This document shows, in pieces, positions 9,382-19,160 of a DNA stretch of 24,543 bases. The notes under the pieces were generated by a model. The model was given only the letters and a program-made list of their open reading frames with translations. It ran no database searches and was not told the DNA's origin. This stretch comes from Cudoniella acicularis (taxonomy: Eukaryota > Ascomycota > Leotiomycetes > Helotiales > Helotiaceae): assembly GCA_013054445.1 (NCBI GenBank), contig JAAMPI010000843.1, positions 1-24,543 on the forward strand, given 5' to 3'. Both the position numbers and the translations under genes were made by a program. Position 1 is the stretch's first letter; each line of letters opens with the position of its first letter.

Positions 9382-10360
9382 TTATGATGGCAAATTGCAT
9401 AAACCATTGCCAGCAGCATCCCAATTCTTTATCTTCCCGTTCGTCTCCCGGATGGTATCGATCTGTACATAGTGTTCTTTTGGCAAATCCTCGAGCATGT
9501 AGGCATCGTTGACTCGTTTTATGACATCTTCAACATTGCTCACCCTGCCAATCCATTTGTTCTTCGTGGCTACTGCGTCGAAAACCCGCCACGGACCTGT
9601 ATTTTTCTTGGAAGATATTCCACTCGACTTAGTCTCAACAGCAAAGTTGTTTCGCTCATCTTCGGTCAAAACTGCCATAAATTCTGGGGTGGCTTTGAGC
9701 CGGTCGGCTATCGCTCCCTTTCCCGGAAGTATATTGACGGGTTTACCTCCTGTGCGAAATTTTTCGCTGTCTTCGATTCTGAAATTTTCGACAGTCGTAC
9801 CCGCATCCTCGGCCATTGCAAAAAAGTGCAGTATAGCTTGTTGTCATGTCAGGAGCATTGAGGTTCAGGTTCGCTCGGGTCGTGGAAATAGCATCTCCAA
9901 CCTTTTCAAAAACCTCGGGAAAGGTGGTTGCGCCACTGGCCATAGTGTCTATCTTCATCCATTGGTCCCACCCACCATTTTTCGTCTTTGCCTCAAGTGG
10001 TTGCATGTCGTCCTTCCAATGGGTAGCAAAGTCCTGCCCATCTTGTGTAGGTCTCAATCCAATGGAGGCTGTTTCGACCCGATCTATTCCAAGTCTGGGT
10101 TCGAGAATGGGAGAGCTTTTGGGGGGGGCTAAGTCCAATGACCCTGGTGATCGCCCACGAGAGCACAGCCAAAATGACTCACAGTACGCGTTCACCTAAC
10201 ATGCCATGTCGGCGGCAATGGCCCAGGAGGCTATGGGATTCCAAGAAAACGGGACTGTGAACGATACCGGCTGCACAGAACGGTCTATCAACAACAGTGT
10301 TGTAGTGCTGTCAACGGCACAGAGCATTAACTCGCAATTCATCGACAAGACGCGATTCGG
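9382..10360 (-). pseudogene. relic of an unrecognised protein gene (one stop, one frameshift)
   Basis: A minus-strand coding region of about 325 codons that I cannot assign to a family. It opens after a stop at 10361; the first ATG is at 10342. An early Trp-rich, Cys-containing part reads FTVPFSWNPIASWAIAADMAC, then an in-frame TAG at 10196-10198, then NAYCESFWLCSRG. The next 130 residues (including HWKDDMQPLEAKTKNGGWDQW) run to NAPDMTTSYTALF, where a run of six A (9820-9825, T on the coding strand) throws the frame. Dropping one base joins it to AMAEDAGTTVEN and the remaining 140 residues, ending GNGLCNLPS. Both sides of each break look like the same protein, so this is a decayed gene rather than chance frames. 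The paired cysteines suggest an extracellular or surface protein, but that is inference only. Confidence 0.55.
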
Positions 10361-10363
10361 CTA

Positions 10364-12059
10364 TAGGAAAATCCCTGGAGCTAGAGTTTCTGTGTTTGTG
10401 ATTGATTAATTTCATCAATTCCCAAAAAAGACCAATATAGTATGGCAGGCTGTTAGGAATACCGCGTGCCTGCCAGGAAATCCGTATATTCTGGCATTGT
10501 CAGCCAAGCCTCTTGAGAAAGGCCCAGAAGATCTACTGGCCTTAACTGATGCTATGGAATCGCGGAGACCATCAAATAAGACAGAGGATCTCTTAGCCCA
10601 TTTGACGTCGAAAGCGATTGAGGACACGGGCAAAATCTGGTCCCACGAAGTACACAACAATCGCCGAGACACTGCTGAAATTCGGGAAGTCATCGATGAG
10701 ACGACCAAAGTAGCCGGGGATCTCTTTGTTCTCCGTACCAAAAAAACAAACTACGTTGGAGGACCTTGCATGCGGATGCCTAAATGTACTGTTACCATGG
10801 AACTTGTTGATCACTCTGAGTGACACCAAGAGATATTGAACCAGATGGCCGACAAGGACTCGCGGGCGATTTGGCGCATCAATGAAGATAGGAAACAGAA
10901 GCACCTCAAATCTGGTCACCGAGTCCAAACGAAGCAAAACCCCACTCGGATTCACGACCAAAGAGATGAAGTATTTAGGCTGGAAAAGGGGAGATGAGCC
11001 AGATTGCTTCTCGAGTAGTAAAATCCATGAGATTACGAGAACTAGCGCAGTGGATGACTTGATCCGAGAGCTGTGGATGGGAGTTGGCAATACGCCAGGC
11101 ATTAGAGGCTATAGAGATTATCTCAAGGAGAAATCTCGGTGGGTTTTGGCATCTGGTTTGCCTTACTGTGTGCCGATTATTTTCAATGTAGCACTGCTCA
11201 TCTGTTGCACGGGTATATGCTAACATATCTAGTTCTGCGCGACGGAACTCAACATCCGCCGTTCTCGAATCTCGTATATCCCCCCAGGTTCGAGTAAGAA
11301 GCTTCGAGAGGCCGAAATCTTGAAGTTTCAGACCCAACCTGGAGATGTTGGAAGGGCAGGCTGGTCTGAAGACGGCTGTACCCGAATCTTAATTGCTCCA
11401 ATATTGGTTATAGCTCACGGGATTAACCTCCCTTTGACTAAGTTCATTACAATACTTGAACCCGACTACCTCCGCCGAAACCAAGAGGAATTTATTGGAC
11501 AAGCGATCCGTGCACAAAATGGCAATGATGAAGTCTTTGCACGCGTAATAAGTACTAGGAATGGCAATACAGAAGGAGCAATTATAACGCGGCATGAAGT
11601 GCGAGGTCAGATAAACGAGGCTCTGGAGTCAAGATCAGACCGTCCGCTCCAGGGTAGAAAAAGGGATACTGAAAGTGAGATCGAGAAGGAGCCTGGTTCT
11701 CGCCCCTCGAAATCGCAACGTGTGGCATCAAGGAGTTCGAAAACCGCAGTAGTCGACGAGGATAAGGCCGCTGCTGACGCCTACGAGCCTATGGACCTGG
11801 ATTTCGAGGGCGAGAAAGACCTAATCGATGAATATGGCTATGGCAGACGGGCACCCTCTGATAACAGTCGAGTAGAGTCGGAGGAAAGGGGCGATGTGAA
11901 ACGAGAAGCGGTCTGTACGATGCTGAGAGAGACGGGGAGATGGGAAGTTCAACTAGGAGGGCCAGCGCTGCGCAACGTGACGCACGTGCCAGAGAAGCGC
12001 TAGAAAGTGGGAAGAATTGGAGGTTGGAAGGCAAGGTCATCGTTATTGACGATGATTAG
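10364..12059 (+). pseudogene. SNF2-family helicase relic
   Basis: Decayed gene for a SNF2-type DNA-dependent ATPase, missing its N-terminal part and ATP-binding motif I. Recognisable pieces in order: motif II region VSVFVID-stop-FH at about 10386-10415, where the stop TAA replaces the Glu of DExH; motif III as LALSAKPLEKGPEDL (10488 on); FVLRTKKTNYVGG followed by MRMPKCTV, the end of the N-terminal lobe; an in-frame TGA at 10821; a frame change between about 10880 and 10990; a probable 45 bp intron (11186-11230, branch GCTAAC); KKLREAEILKFQ (11296 on); motif V-like TRILIAPILVIAHGINL; motif VI as FIGQAIRAQNG, where the usual GRxxR has lost its first Arg; then a basic/acidic tail. A further frame change near 11870-11940 leads to a C-terminus KVIVIDDD at 12059, a likely SUMO-interacting motif. 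Clearly dead as a helicase. Confidence 0.75.
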
Positions 12060-13373
12060 ATCTGCTCGAAAGATTAGGGGCTGGAGGTGGCGCCAAAAGG
12101 AATTCTTCCATTTGCAGTCTTTTTGATGGTGGGCATTATGGTTTCTTTCTTTGGGACCGCTTTCATGACAATTAAATGACTTCAATCCATGAGCTTGGAC
12201 CCAGCGAATTTGAGAATTATCCCCACAGTTTCCTCCAATCGCCTCACTAGCCATGAATCCTCCAGCCCCACAGAAACCTTGGATGGTCTTCCCCCACGAG
12301 GAGTTGAAGACAAAGTCGAAGGGAAGATAGAGGAGAGGGAGGAAGGCGTTTGTGGAGATGGTTGGTGGTGTGGGAATTCGAAGGACAAAGCTTTGCAAAA
12401 GCTCTAGCAGCTTCCAGCCATGTCCTCAGATCATCTAGCCTCATCTCTTGCCACACAGGCTTCGATTTATCAACTCAGCTACCTCCTGTCTTGTTTCCAG
12501 AGCCCTCACGTTGTCCATCTCCGACTGCTTCATTGAGCCGCTCCATTTCGCCTAGCTTTGTTTCATCCAATGAGTCTTTGCCGTATCCACTGTGAAGGTC
12601 AAGCAAATGGGCCGTCAAGGTACAAACTATTTCCCAGGTGCCAAATATCTCGTGGAAAGATTCTCAATAATTACTCAGATCTCTAGTTTCGTGCCTGTGA
12701 CTTTGAGCCACTATCCAATAAGCTGCAACTTTGTCGCGCTCACCCGCTTCTGCGACGTGCAACAAAACATTGCCTTTATTTGCTCACTTGATTCATTGTC
12801 TGACCATTGTTTGTTTTGAAAGTGCGATATGCAACAAAACTCTATGCTGGCGGCTTTTGGTGTGGCTTAAAGGGCAAATGTGATGTCAGCCTCGTCGAAT
12901 GTCGCATTTCCAGAACACATGTTTACATACAACGAAGAGAAACTGTTTTTCTCCTCGATCTCACGTGACATAATATACTTGGAGAATATACAATTGCGAA
13001 TTCCAGATGAGACATCGTCACGCAAGCTCCGCACAATGCAGAGATTTCTTACACCCCTGTCCATCTAGTCCTACTACTGCAAGAGCAGGTCCAAGATCGA
13101 AGGCAATCAGATCCCGGACAAATGTCGATTTCTGTAAATGGAACGAATGGTTTTTTATCCCAACCAACCCCGTCAGGCGTACACTAAGATGGTTCAAGAA
13201 GTTACTCAGCGTTGAGTCTCCTAAAGATTGTGAAGGAAAGGGAGAGGAACTGGCCATTTGATAAAGGCGCGCACACTGGTCAATTCTTGGATTGCTCTCC
13301 TCTGTTCGGAGCTCGTCATAGATTGATTATTCTCTCATTATGACTCGTTGAGAATACATATTTCTCCCTTCTC
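12060..13373. other. intergenic; possible ankyrin-like relic on the minus strand
   Basis: No intact gene. On the minus strand, two in-frame copies of an 18-mer (plus-strand TGCGAYRTGCAACAAAAC at 12751-12768 and 12823-12840, 72 bp apart) encode VLLHIA and NVLLHVAEAG, resembling the LHxAAxxG core of ankyrin repeats. They are followed by an open stretch with one TGA, ending near 12490. This could be the tail of a decayed ankyrin gene, but 24-codon spacing is not the 33 of ankyrin repeats, so the call is weak. The rest (12060-12480 and 12880-13370) has only short overlapping frames without motifs. Confidence 0.3.
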
Positions 13374-14270
13374 CTATACAGATCCAATCTCCAACGGACG
13401 CTCGTAAACACGTGTAACACTCCCCTCTCCAGTACTCTCATCCATCAATACCAGGAAATTGGAGGAGAGGATGCCATTGTACTTGTAATAGGCATGAATC
13501 TCGGTGCTAGAGAGGGTACCCGATCTTGGAAGCAATTGAGTCGTGATCCAATTCTCCTATCAAAGCCGCGGGATCAAAAACCAGTCGTTTTCGAATTACT
13601 AACGTCATTAAGATTTGTTCATCTTCATATATCGTTTCCTCCTCGCCTTGGGCGTTCCTACACTGCCTCCCACAAGCACTCGGGTTACCGCTATGAGCTG
13701 AGATTCGCCGTGGGCAGAGTAGACCACCATCGTCTGCCAAGTCGGGTGATACTCCACTTGTTCATCCGTCGCCAGGGTTTCCGTATCAAGATGGATCCCC
13801 TCCCTCATGTCGCCCGAGTACCTGATATTTATCGCTTCGAGGTATCATTTTCTTTTGAGCCAGTTCTCCAGTCGTAGAATTTGGAAGTACTTGGCCTTCC
13901 CCAAAAGAGCGAGGTATAAAGAGTAGTTGTGGCCCTTTACGCGATCGTAGAAGATGGGAAGCACGCCACGGCGAAGATAGCGCAGGATATGCTCGAAGAG
14001 CTCAGGATCCGCGTCGATGAAATATGAGCCATCTGCTTACGCATTGTCCCAGCGCCCTGATAGCAGAGCGGCAAAAAACCCACTCTCGTGCGTCAGCGTC
14101 TCTGCCACCGTGACGAATCGTCGTTCCCCGGCTTGGAGGGTGATCTGCCTGCTGTTTGAAGGTGGTGAGGGGACAGACTTGCTTTGGGCAGAAGTCTCGG
14201 GGTCGTCCATTATTGCGTTAATCTGTGCGCCGGCAGATCTTTTCACCGATTCGAACTGGACAGCAATCAC
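13374..14270 (-). pseudogene. BTB/POZ-domain protein relic
   Basis: Relic of a fungal BTB/POZ protein (protein-protein interaction domain, often a Cullin-3 adaptor or of unknown role). The domain begins QITLQAGERRFVTV and HESGFFAALLSGRW, then an in-frame TAA (14037-14039), then DGSYFIDADPELFEHILRYL, VLPIFYDRVKGHNYSLYLAL and FQILRLENWLKRK, all in the same frame. A TGA follows at 13845-13847. A one-base loss near 13719-13722 separates TWQTMVVY from CPRRISAHSGN and ACGRQCRNAQG, the Cys/His motif that usually follows this BTB type. Another frame change near 13500-13512 leads to STEIHAYYKYNG and a final stop at 13374. With two stops and two frame breaks it is not functional. GTAAGC at the TAA could mimic a splice donor, but an intron would remove conserved BTB residues. 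Start may be the internal ATG before DDPETS. Confidence 0.8.
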
Positions 14271-14335
14271 TTAGCAAATGCCTAATTCAGCGGAAAGATT
14301 ATCACCTTGATCGATCGAAGTGAGATGTGCCAGGC

Positions 14336-14355
14336 ATTGATTGATTGATTGATTG
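14336..14355. repeat. ATTG tetranucleotide microsatellite
   Basis: Five perfect ATTG units in the 296 bp gap between the BTB relic and the receptor gene. Nothing else was recognised in that gap. Confidence 0.8.
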
Positions 14356-14566
14356 CCGGATGGTCCAGCTTCGGCGCAGTTGCTGAGGTGCGCTTTACCG
14401 TATTCGACAGACGCACCTCACTTCACCACCGTAAAAGTGACCATCAACCTCCTCCGCTGATCCGAATACAAAACAGGAACGAAAACTTCTACACCGAACG
14501 GATCCCGCACCTGTCTCTAAGACTTTTCTCATCCTCCATATAGTCGACAATAACAAGCCCCCTTAC

Positions 14567-15964
14567 CTACGCTTCCTCTGTAATGCAGACATTCACCGTA
14601 CTAGTAACCGGTATCCCATTATGGTCCGCTTTTCCATTAACAGAAAGAATCTCTTCTTGACTCTCGTTATCAACGGTACCAGTTGTGGTAGTGTCAGCCC
14701 TGTTGCTGCTAAAGGGGGTACTTTTACTCCTAACGTCCCAAGGGCGTAGTCGATGACTGGGTTGTTGATCGCTGGTTATTTCCGTACTTTGGTAACTCGA
14801 GAAGAATTTGTTGAGAAAAGGGAATGGACGAGCGAAGGCACGGAAGGATGGGATAGAGGAGCAGATGACAAGGGCGCAGACTTCAGTTGAAGACCATTCC
14901 GATTCAGCAATTAGAAGATCTGGCAAAAAGTTAGCATATACTTTTATAATCGTTAGAATCTTACATGTCTCATCTACTGTCGTGTTCTTCAGATACGCCG
15001 CACGGATGATGCTGATTACGCAAACACTAGGAGTCTGAGTATCATGGCTTTACAAGAAGGGAGTTGCTTGACTCACAGTAGACCGATAGAGAACAAGAAC
15101 ATGACGCCAACCTTCTTAGCCCGGGGGATTCTCAGCGTCCGCAGCATTGGAATAGGCATGCAAAAGAGGACAAGATCCGTAACGAGTTTGACTCCGAAAG
15201 AGGCGTAGTAGAAAGTGAGCAGGTTTACACATTTGCCCGGTATATTTGGGTTCCACAATTTGGCGAGAGGCGAACAGGAAAGGAAGACCACTAGGGTCTC
15301 CTCAATATACTGGGCCACTAATATTGCAGCGAGGCCAAAGTTGATATTCCGATATAATGTAGTGGGGAATATTCTAAAGTAAAGGGACACAAAAACCAAT
15401 TTGGAAGACACAAAAGAGGCGACGTAAGCTAGAGACGTAAAGAAGGTAATCTGATATAATTTAGCTATCAGGCACCCAGAACACAGCTGTAAATCAACTG
15501 ACCTTCCTGAAGATGATTAAGTCTGATGGCGAAACGGTACTAATATGCTGACCAAGGCCAAATCGAGTCGCTAAAAGATAGGTGAGTTGGTAACGAAAAC
15601 ACAGGAATAGATAGTTTGATACTTACAAACACACACAGCAATGCACTCCACCATAGCAGAGAACTAAGGCGAAGGATAAGCATTTCCTCGTAGCTTATTG
15701 GAACAGTCACTGGCTCACATAACCAAGTGCCGCAAATACTATTTGGTACTGTGTGTTAGCTTCATAACCGCTTTGGGATTGTATTGTGTTCAGAGTACAT
15801 AAAGGAACTTTATTTGCCAACTCACAATCATCCCATTCAGGTCTTTTAATGATGAAGAAACGAGTGTAGAACCGCACCGCAACAGACAGAGTTGAAAGGA
15901 CGATCAACACGATGTTGCACACAAGCAAACCCGTTACCGGACTCTGCAAATCCGGGGAAGGCAT
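14567..15964 (-). CDS. PTH11-like rhodopsin-domain integral membrane protein
   Basis: Seven-transmembrane protein of the fungal rhodopsin-like (PTH11-related) family, thought to act in surface sensing at the plasma membrane. Exons on the minus strand: 15826-15964, 15719-15738, 15627-15663, 15503-15570, 15077-15450, 14965-15026 and 14567-14919, giving 350 residues in one frame. Introns are 45-87 bp with GTGAGT, GTGAGC, GTAAGT, GTCAGT, GTGAGT and GTAAGA donors. Exon 2 is only 20 bp. Hallmarks: RFYTRFFIIKRPEWDD after the first membrane helix, STRFGLGQH, SLYFRIFP, LSCSPLAKLWNP with GKCVN, VTDLVLFCMPIPML, KKVGVMFLFSIGLL and SEWSSTEVCALVICSSIP. Seven hydrophobic segments can be counted. There is no CFEM domain at the N-terminus. 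The cytoplasmic tail of about 90 residues is polar. The gene looks intact, unlike its BTB neighbour. Ligand unknown. Confidence 0.9.
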
Positions 15965-16023
15965 GATGGCGAGATGGGGTTCACTTGGGTGAACATCCAG
16001 GAAACAATAAAAGCATGTGCATG

Positions 16024-16034
16024 TGTATATATAC
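16024..16034 (-). promoter_or_regulatory. probable TATA box of the PTH11-like gene
   Basis: GTATATATAC, a perfect palindrome 60-70 bp upstream of the ATG at 15964, the right place for a fungal core promoter. Just downstream is a doubled CACATGC. Confidence 0.5.
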
Positions 16035-17416
16035 ATCGATTCGCTCCCTGCAAGCCATTAGAGGCCCATAAAAGCCACAAAAACGCCGCGGCAGGACTCT
16101 AAGACACGTAGAAGCCTTTGATGCCCGGACAAAACCCAGGCGCAGCAGTGGCAGCCCCAATTACTGCCGAAGATTGGAAAATAATGCCCAAGATCAACTA
16201 CCCCGACTCCCAGTCTGCCGGGCCGGGAAATGCCCCACGGGGAATTCCACACGGGTCGTCGTCGTCGGGAAATACCCTGCTTCTGAGAGAGGTAAAGATG
16301 GTTTAAGCAATCGCTACCAATCATCCCGATGCCCATTATCTGCACAGGCGTTAGCTTGCGACATGGCTGGCTGAACCTCGCCTTGAATTTTGACTATCCT
16401 TAGCGCTCTTTCCCGGCGGACGCATTACAAGAACTTTTTCTACAGGTGGCGCCGGGGAAGATAGATGTCCGACCCAAGCGACCGTCTTGTTACACAAGGC
16501 GTAAATGGATACGTCACTGCCAAGCAAACACACTCGACGATGCTCTCAAGCGGAGAGAAGCAAGCATATTGGCACAACTCCGAACAGGAATGGCGTACGG
16601 CGGTTGAGTGCTTTGGTGCTTTGCTTTTGAAAAAGACTATTTTGAACAGGGTACTATATGGTCAAAACCTAATTAGTCGGTTGGGAAATTAGTTGGACGC
16701 GACACGATGAGAATACTTTTGCTTGACGGGACGGTCTGTTTGCAGACAGGTTGAGAAGAGCCTAGGTGCTTTTAGGTACAGGATTCGCCACGGTAAGCCA
16801 GTCGGTCGGCCCGAGTAGCACATTTTGTTGCGGCAGTGAGCCCGAGAGACCAACCAAAACCGCGCGGCACACAATTTGTGAGCCCTTCTAATCGGATTCT
16901 AACATGCTCTGCCGATCGAAGAGAAGCGGTGGCGCTCTCAAAACCGGGCCGGGGACCAGGAACCGGGGAATGGTGACCGAGGATGCCCCCGACATCCCAA
17001 AGCGTTGCGCCTCGAACGCCTTCGGTTTATACCGAATGACTGTGCATAGCGTTTTGATGCGACTATGCACTCCGCGATCGAACCTTCTGCGTGGTAAGTC
17101 CCCCGGGAACGGGACGCCCAAGTTGTTGGAGCTGAATGAGCAAATAAGGGGTTTCAGAGACACGCACGATGACGAGTTTTGTGGCCCAACTACCAGTTTA
17201 ACTTTGACTCTGTGACAGCAGCGGTCGGAACAGCTTTTACCAGTACGCCAGCGGGCCAAAAAGGCACTAGAATTGATCGGAATCAATTCTGCTATTCCAC
17301 TATATATGCAGGTCCAGATCTAGCCGCACCCACCACGTGCCCCCACACGTGGCCGACACACCAGATCTGTGACAGACTCTTCACAGGTGTGAGAAGCCAC
17401 ATTCATGCCTGGATTT
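16035..17416. other. intergenic, no gene recognised
   Basis: About 1.4 kb of normal-to-high GC sequence. Open frames up to 132 codons exist on both strands over 16888-17286 but are antisense to each other and show no family motif. Small dyads are frequent: TGCATAG...CTATGCA at about 17042-17069, TTCGGT...ACCGAA at about 17023-17038 and CCACGTG...CACGTGG at about 17334-17353. It may be a large regulatory region of the receptor gene or old debris next to the LTR block. Confidence 0.35.
17269..17290. repeat. short perfect inverted repeat
   Basis: AGAATTGAT and ATCAATTCT, nine-base arms around the loop CGGA. It is isolated and not followed by a T-run, and could be a protein-binding dyad or chance. 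Confidence 0.5.
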
Positions 17417-18330
17417 GTCACGACCCGACATATGACCTAGGTCACGTGGGTGTTATCGAGTTATCGAGTTCGCGGATCGGGATCGATAACTCGATAACTC
17501 GTGATCAACCACTACCTATATAGCTATATAGTCTTCCTTTATAGAGCTATATACNTTAACTTTTTAATATATAACTTCTATCCTAATTTTATTTTAATAC
17601 TTTAATTAATAATTAAAACCTAATACTATTATAAATATAATAATATATAAATCCTAGCCTAAGGCTTAGCTAGTCTCTATAGACGCTAGTATAGAGAACT
17701 AGGGTTATAAGGCATATATAGGTCTTTAGTAAGCTAGGCTTACTAAGAAAGGAAGTCACGTGACTGTCACGGACCTAGTTTAACGCTAGTTGATTTAATA
17801 ACTTAACGACTGTTATAGAGCACTCAGGAGAAGTCAAACTAAACAGTGCTCTATTCCTTAGAATAATCGACGAAGAAGAGAAGAAGGGGAAGGGAGAAGC
17901 TGCCACGTATTTAACCTCTGCCCGAACCTCGCTTAGGCCTAGTGTAGAGGGACGGGAGGCCTCTAAAATAGACACTCAAAAACTGATAACTGAAAGACTC
18001 GAATCTCTAGGAAGGATNGTTGTTGTTCCTCTCTAGAAGAAGAGGAGAGAGCTTATATACACGAATATAGTCACGTGCTACGGCACGTGACACAGAACCC
18101 CACTACAGTATTATCTGGCATCCCGTGCCACGTATTAAGTGCCCTAGAACCATGATCCTAGATGTCAGAGGTTTGCTGTCACAGATCTGGTTCGGAGGTC
18201 TGGTCAGGGTTGATCACGTGACCTCATATCGTATATATAACCTCGTTTCAGGCCTCGTCTGAGCTCTTCACCTTAGTATTCTAAGTAATAGAACTACTTC
18301 ACTGTCAGCGCTGTCATATTTGCTACCGAC
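17417..18330. mobile_element. RIP-damaged LTR-element block
   Basis: Begins with TGTCACGACCCGAC, an LTR-like end, followed by a hairpin (17457-17501) and a strongly AT-rich tract (about 17505-17720). Further right, GAAGAAGAGGAGAGAGC followed by TTATATACACG at about 18039-18062 repeats the LTR promoter layout in minus orientation, followed by TCACGTGCTACGGCACGTGA. Another LTR-like start TGTCACAGATCTGG is near 18178 with TATATATAACC at 18233. No coding remnant was recognised. Ambiguous bases lie at 17555 and 18018. Boundaries of individual elements cannot be fixed without family consensus sequences. Confidence 0.6.
17457..17501. repeat. long hairpin of GTTATCGA-type units
   Basis: CGAGTTATCGAGTT at 17457-17470 pairs perfectly with AACTCGATAACTCG at 17488-17501 across a 17-base loop. 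Each arm is itself a direct repeat of an eight-base unit (TATCGAGT). It sits just inside the presumed LTR end, right before the AT-rich tract. Confidence 0.8.
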
Positions 18331-18527
18331 TGTTACAGCTCTGCAAAGGCACTAGGGCCCTGACGTCACGTAGGGACGTATTTGTAAGAAGGTGCTGTAT
18401 TACGAAGAAACTAAGCTAAGGAGAGAAGAAGAGAGGTGGCCCTGAAGGGGCCTTATATACAGGAGGTGAGTCTAGCACGGACCAGGACACGTGACAAGGG
18501 GGGACGCGTCAAACCAGGTCTGTGACA
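18331..18527 (-). mobile_element. LTR relic, same family as 4001-4288
   Basis: TGTTACAGCTCTG at the left and GGTCTGTGACA at the right. Its left 100 bases and right 20 bases match the LTR at 4001; the middle differs in length, so one copy has an indel. On the minus strand it has TGTATATAAGG followed by CTCTCTTCTTCTCTCC, a TATA box plus pyrimidine-rich initiator region, giving the orientation. No target-site duplication is visible. Confidence 0.72.
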
Positions 18528-19160
18528 CTCTTCCCACGCTATAACAACCTAACAAGTGTCCCTTACGTGCGAGCATTATGTTTTTATATAATCTAGTGCA
18601 CCAAGTGGTTTGTGTGTCACGTCTGCGAGTCCTATATCCTTCCTAGGCGCTCAAGCTATGAGCGTCACTTACAGGTAGAGCCACACCGACTTTCTGGTGC
18701 AGAGCTTAAAACTACACTCCTATAGTTCTGTATGTGCATCCCCTTTCTAGCAAAACAACGTGTGCATAGGCCTAATTCTAAAAATTTTAACCAATAGCAC
18801 CTACACATTTCCGCTTTTCAGCTAATAGAAATTTCGCGCCTAGAATTTTCACCGAAGCACTAGCAGAAATCGTGAATCTTTTTAGGAATAAAATCTAGAA
18901 CTCTCTAGCCTTAAAAGAGGTGAGAGTGGCCTGTGATAGGTGATTTACTCGTTACCTCGGTGCTTACTAAGCATAGCTCTTTTTGCCATGTGCTTTCCGC
19001 GTGACCAGTCTAGCCGAGAAAACCGGAATCATGACAGAATTTCTGCCTACTACATTAATTATAAGCATCAAATCCACAACGACTTATATAGGAATAGCAG
19101 ATCGACCTGACATCGAAATGGAGCCAAAATACCAACTAAGAGCATGGTTTACAGCCCCGA
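18528..19160. other. intergenic, probably RIP-affected debris
   Basis: Upstream of the hydrolase gene. Up to about 18970 the texture is TA-rich with CTAG/TCTAGA words as in the transposon block, without recognised coding remnants. An open frame at 18983-19210 overlaps the start of the hydrolase gene in another frame and has no motif; it may contain the 5' leader. Confidence 0.4.

Noticed and set aside
9509..10132. 207-codon plus-strand frame
   Set aside because: Antisense of the unrecognised minus-strand relic; the minus strand shows continuity across its breaks, whereas this frame has no motif.
10593..11102. 169-codon minus-strand frame
   Set aside because: Antisense of the SNF2 relic, whose plus-strand motifs are in family order.
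12000..12407. Overlapping minus and plus frames of 68-132 codons
   Set aside because: No family signal on either strand, starts and ends uninformative; not called as a gene.
13494..13877. 127-codon plus-strand frame
   Set aside because: Shadow of the BTB relic on the other strand.
16888..17286. 132-codon minus frame and 103-codon plus frame
   Set aside because: Mutually antisense, GC-rich sequence gives long frames by chance, no motif.
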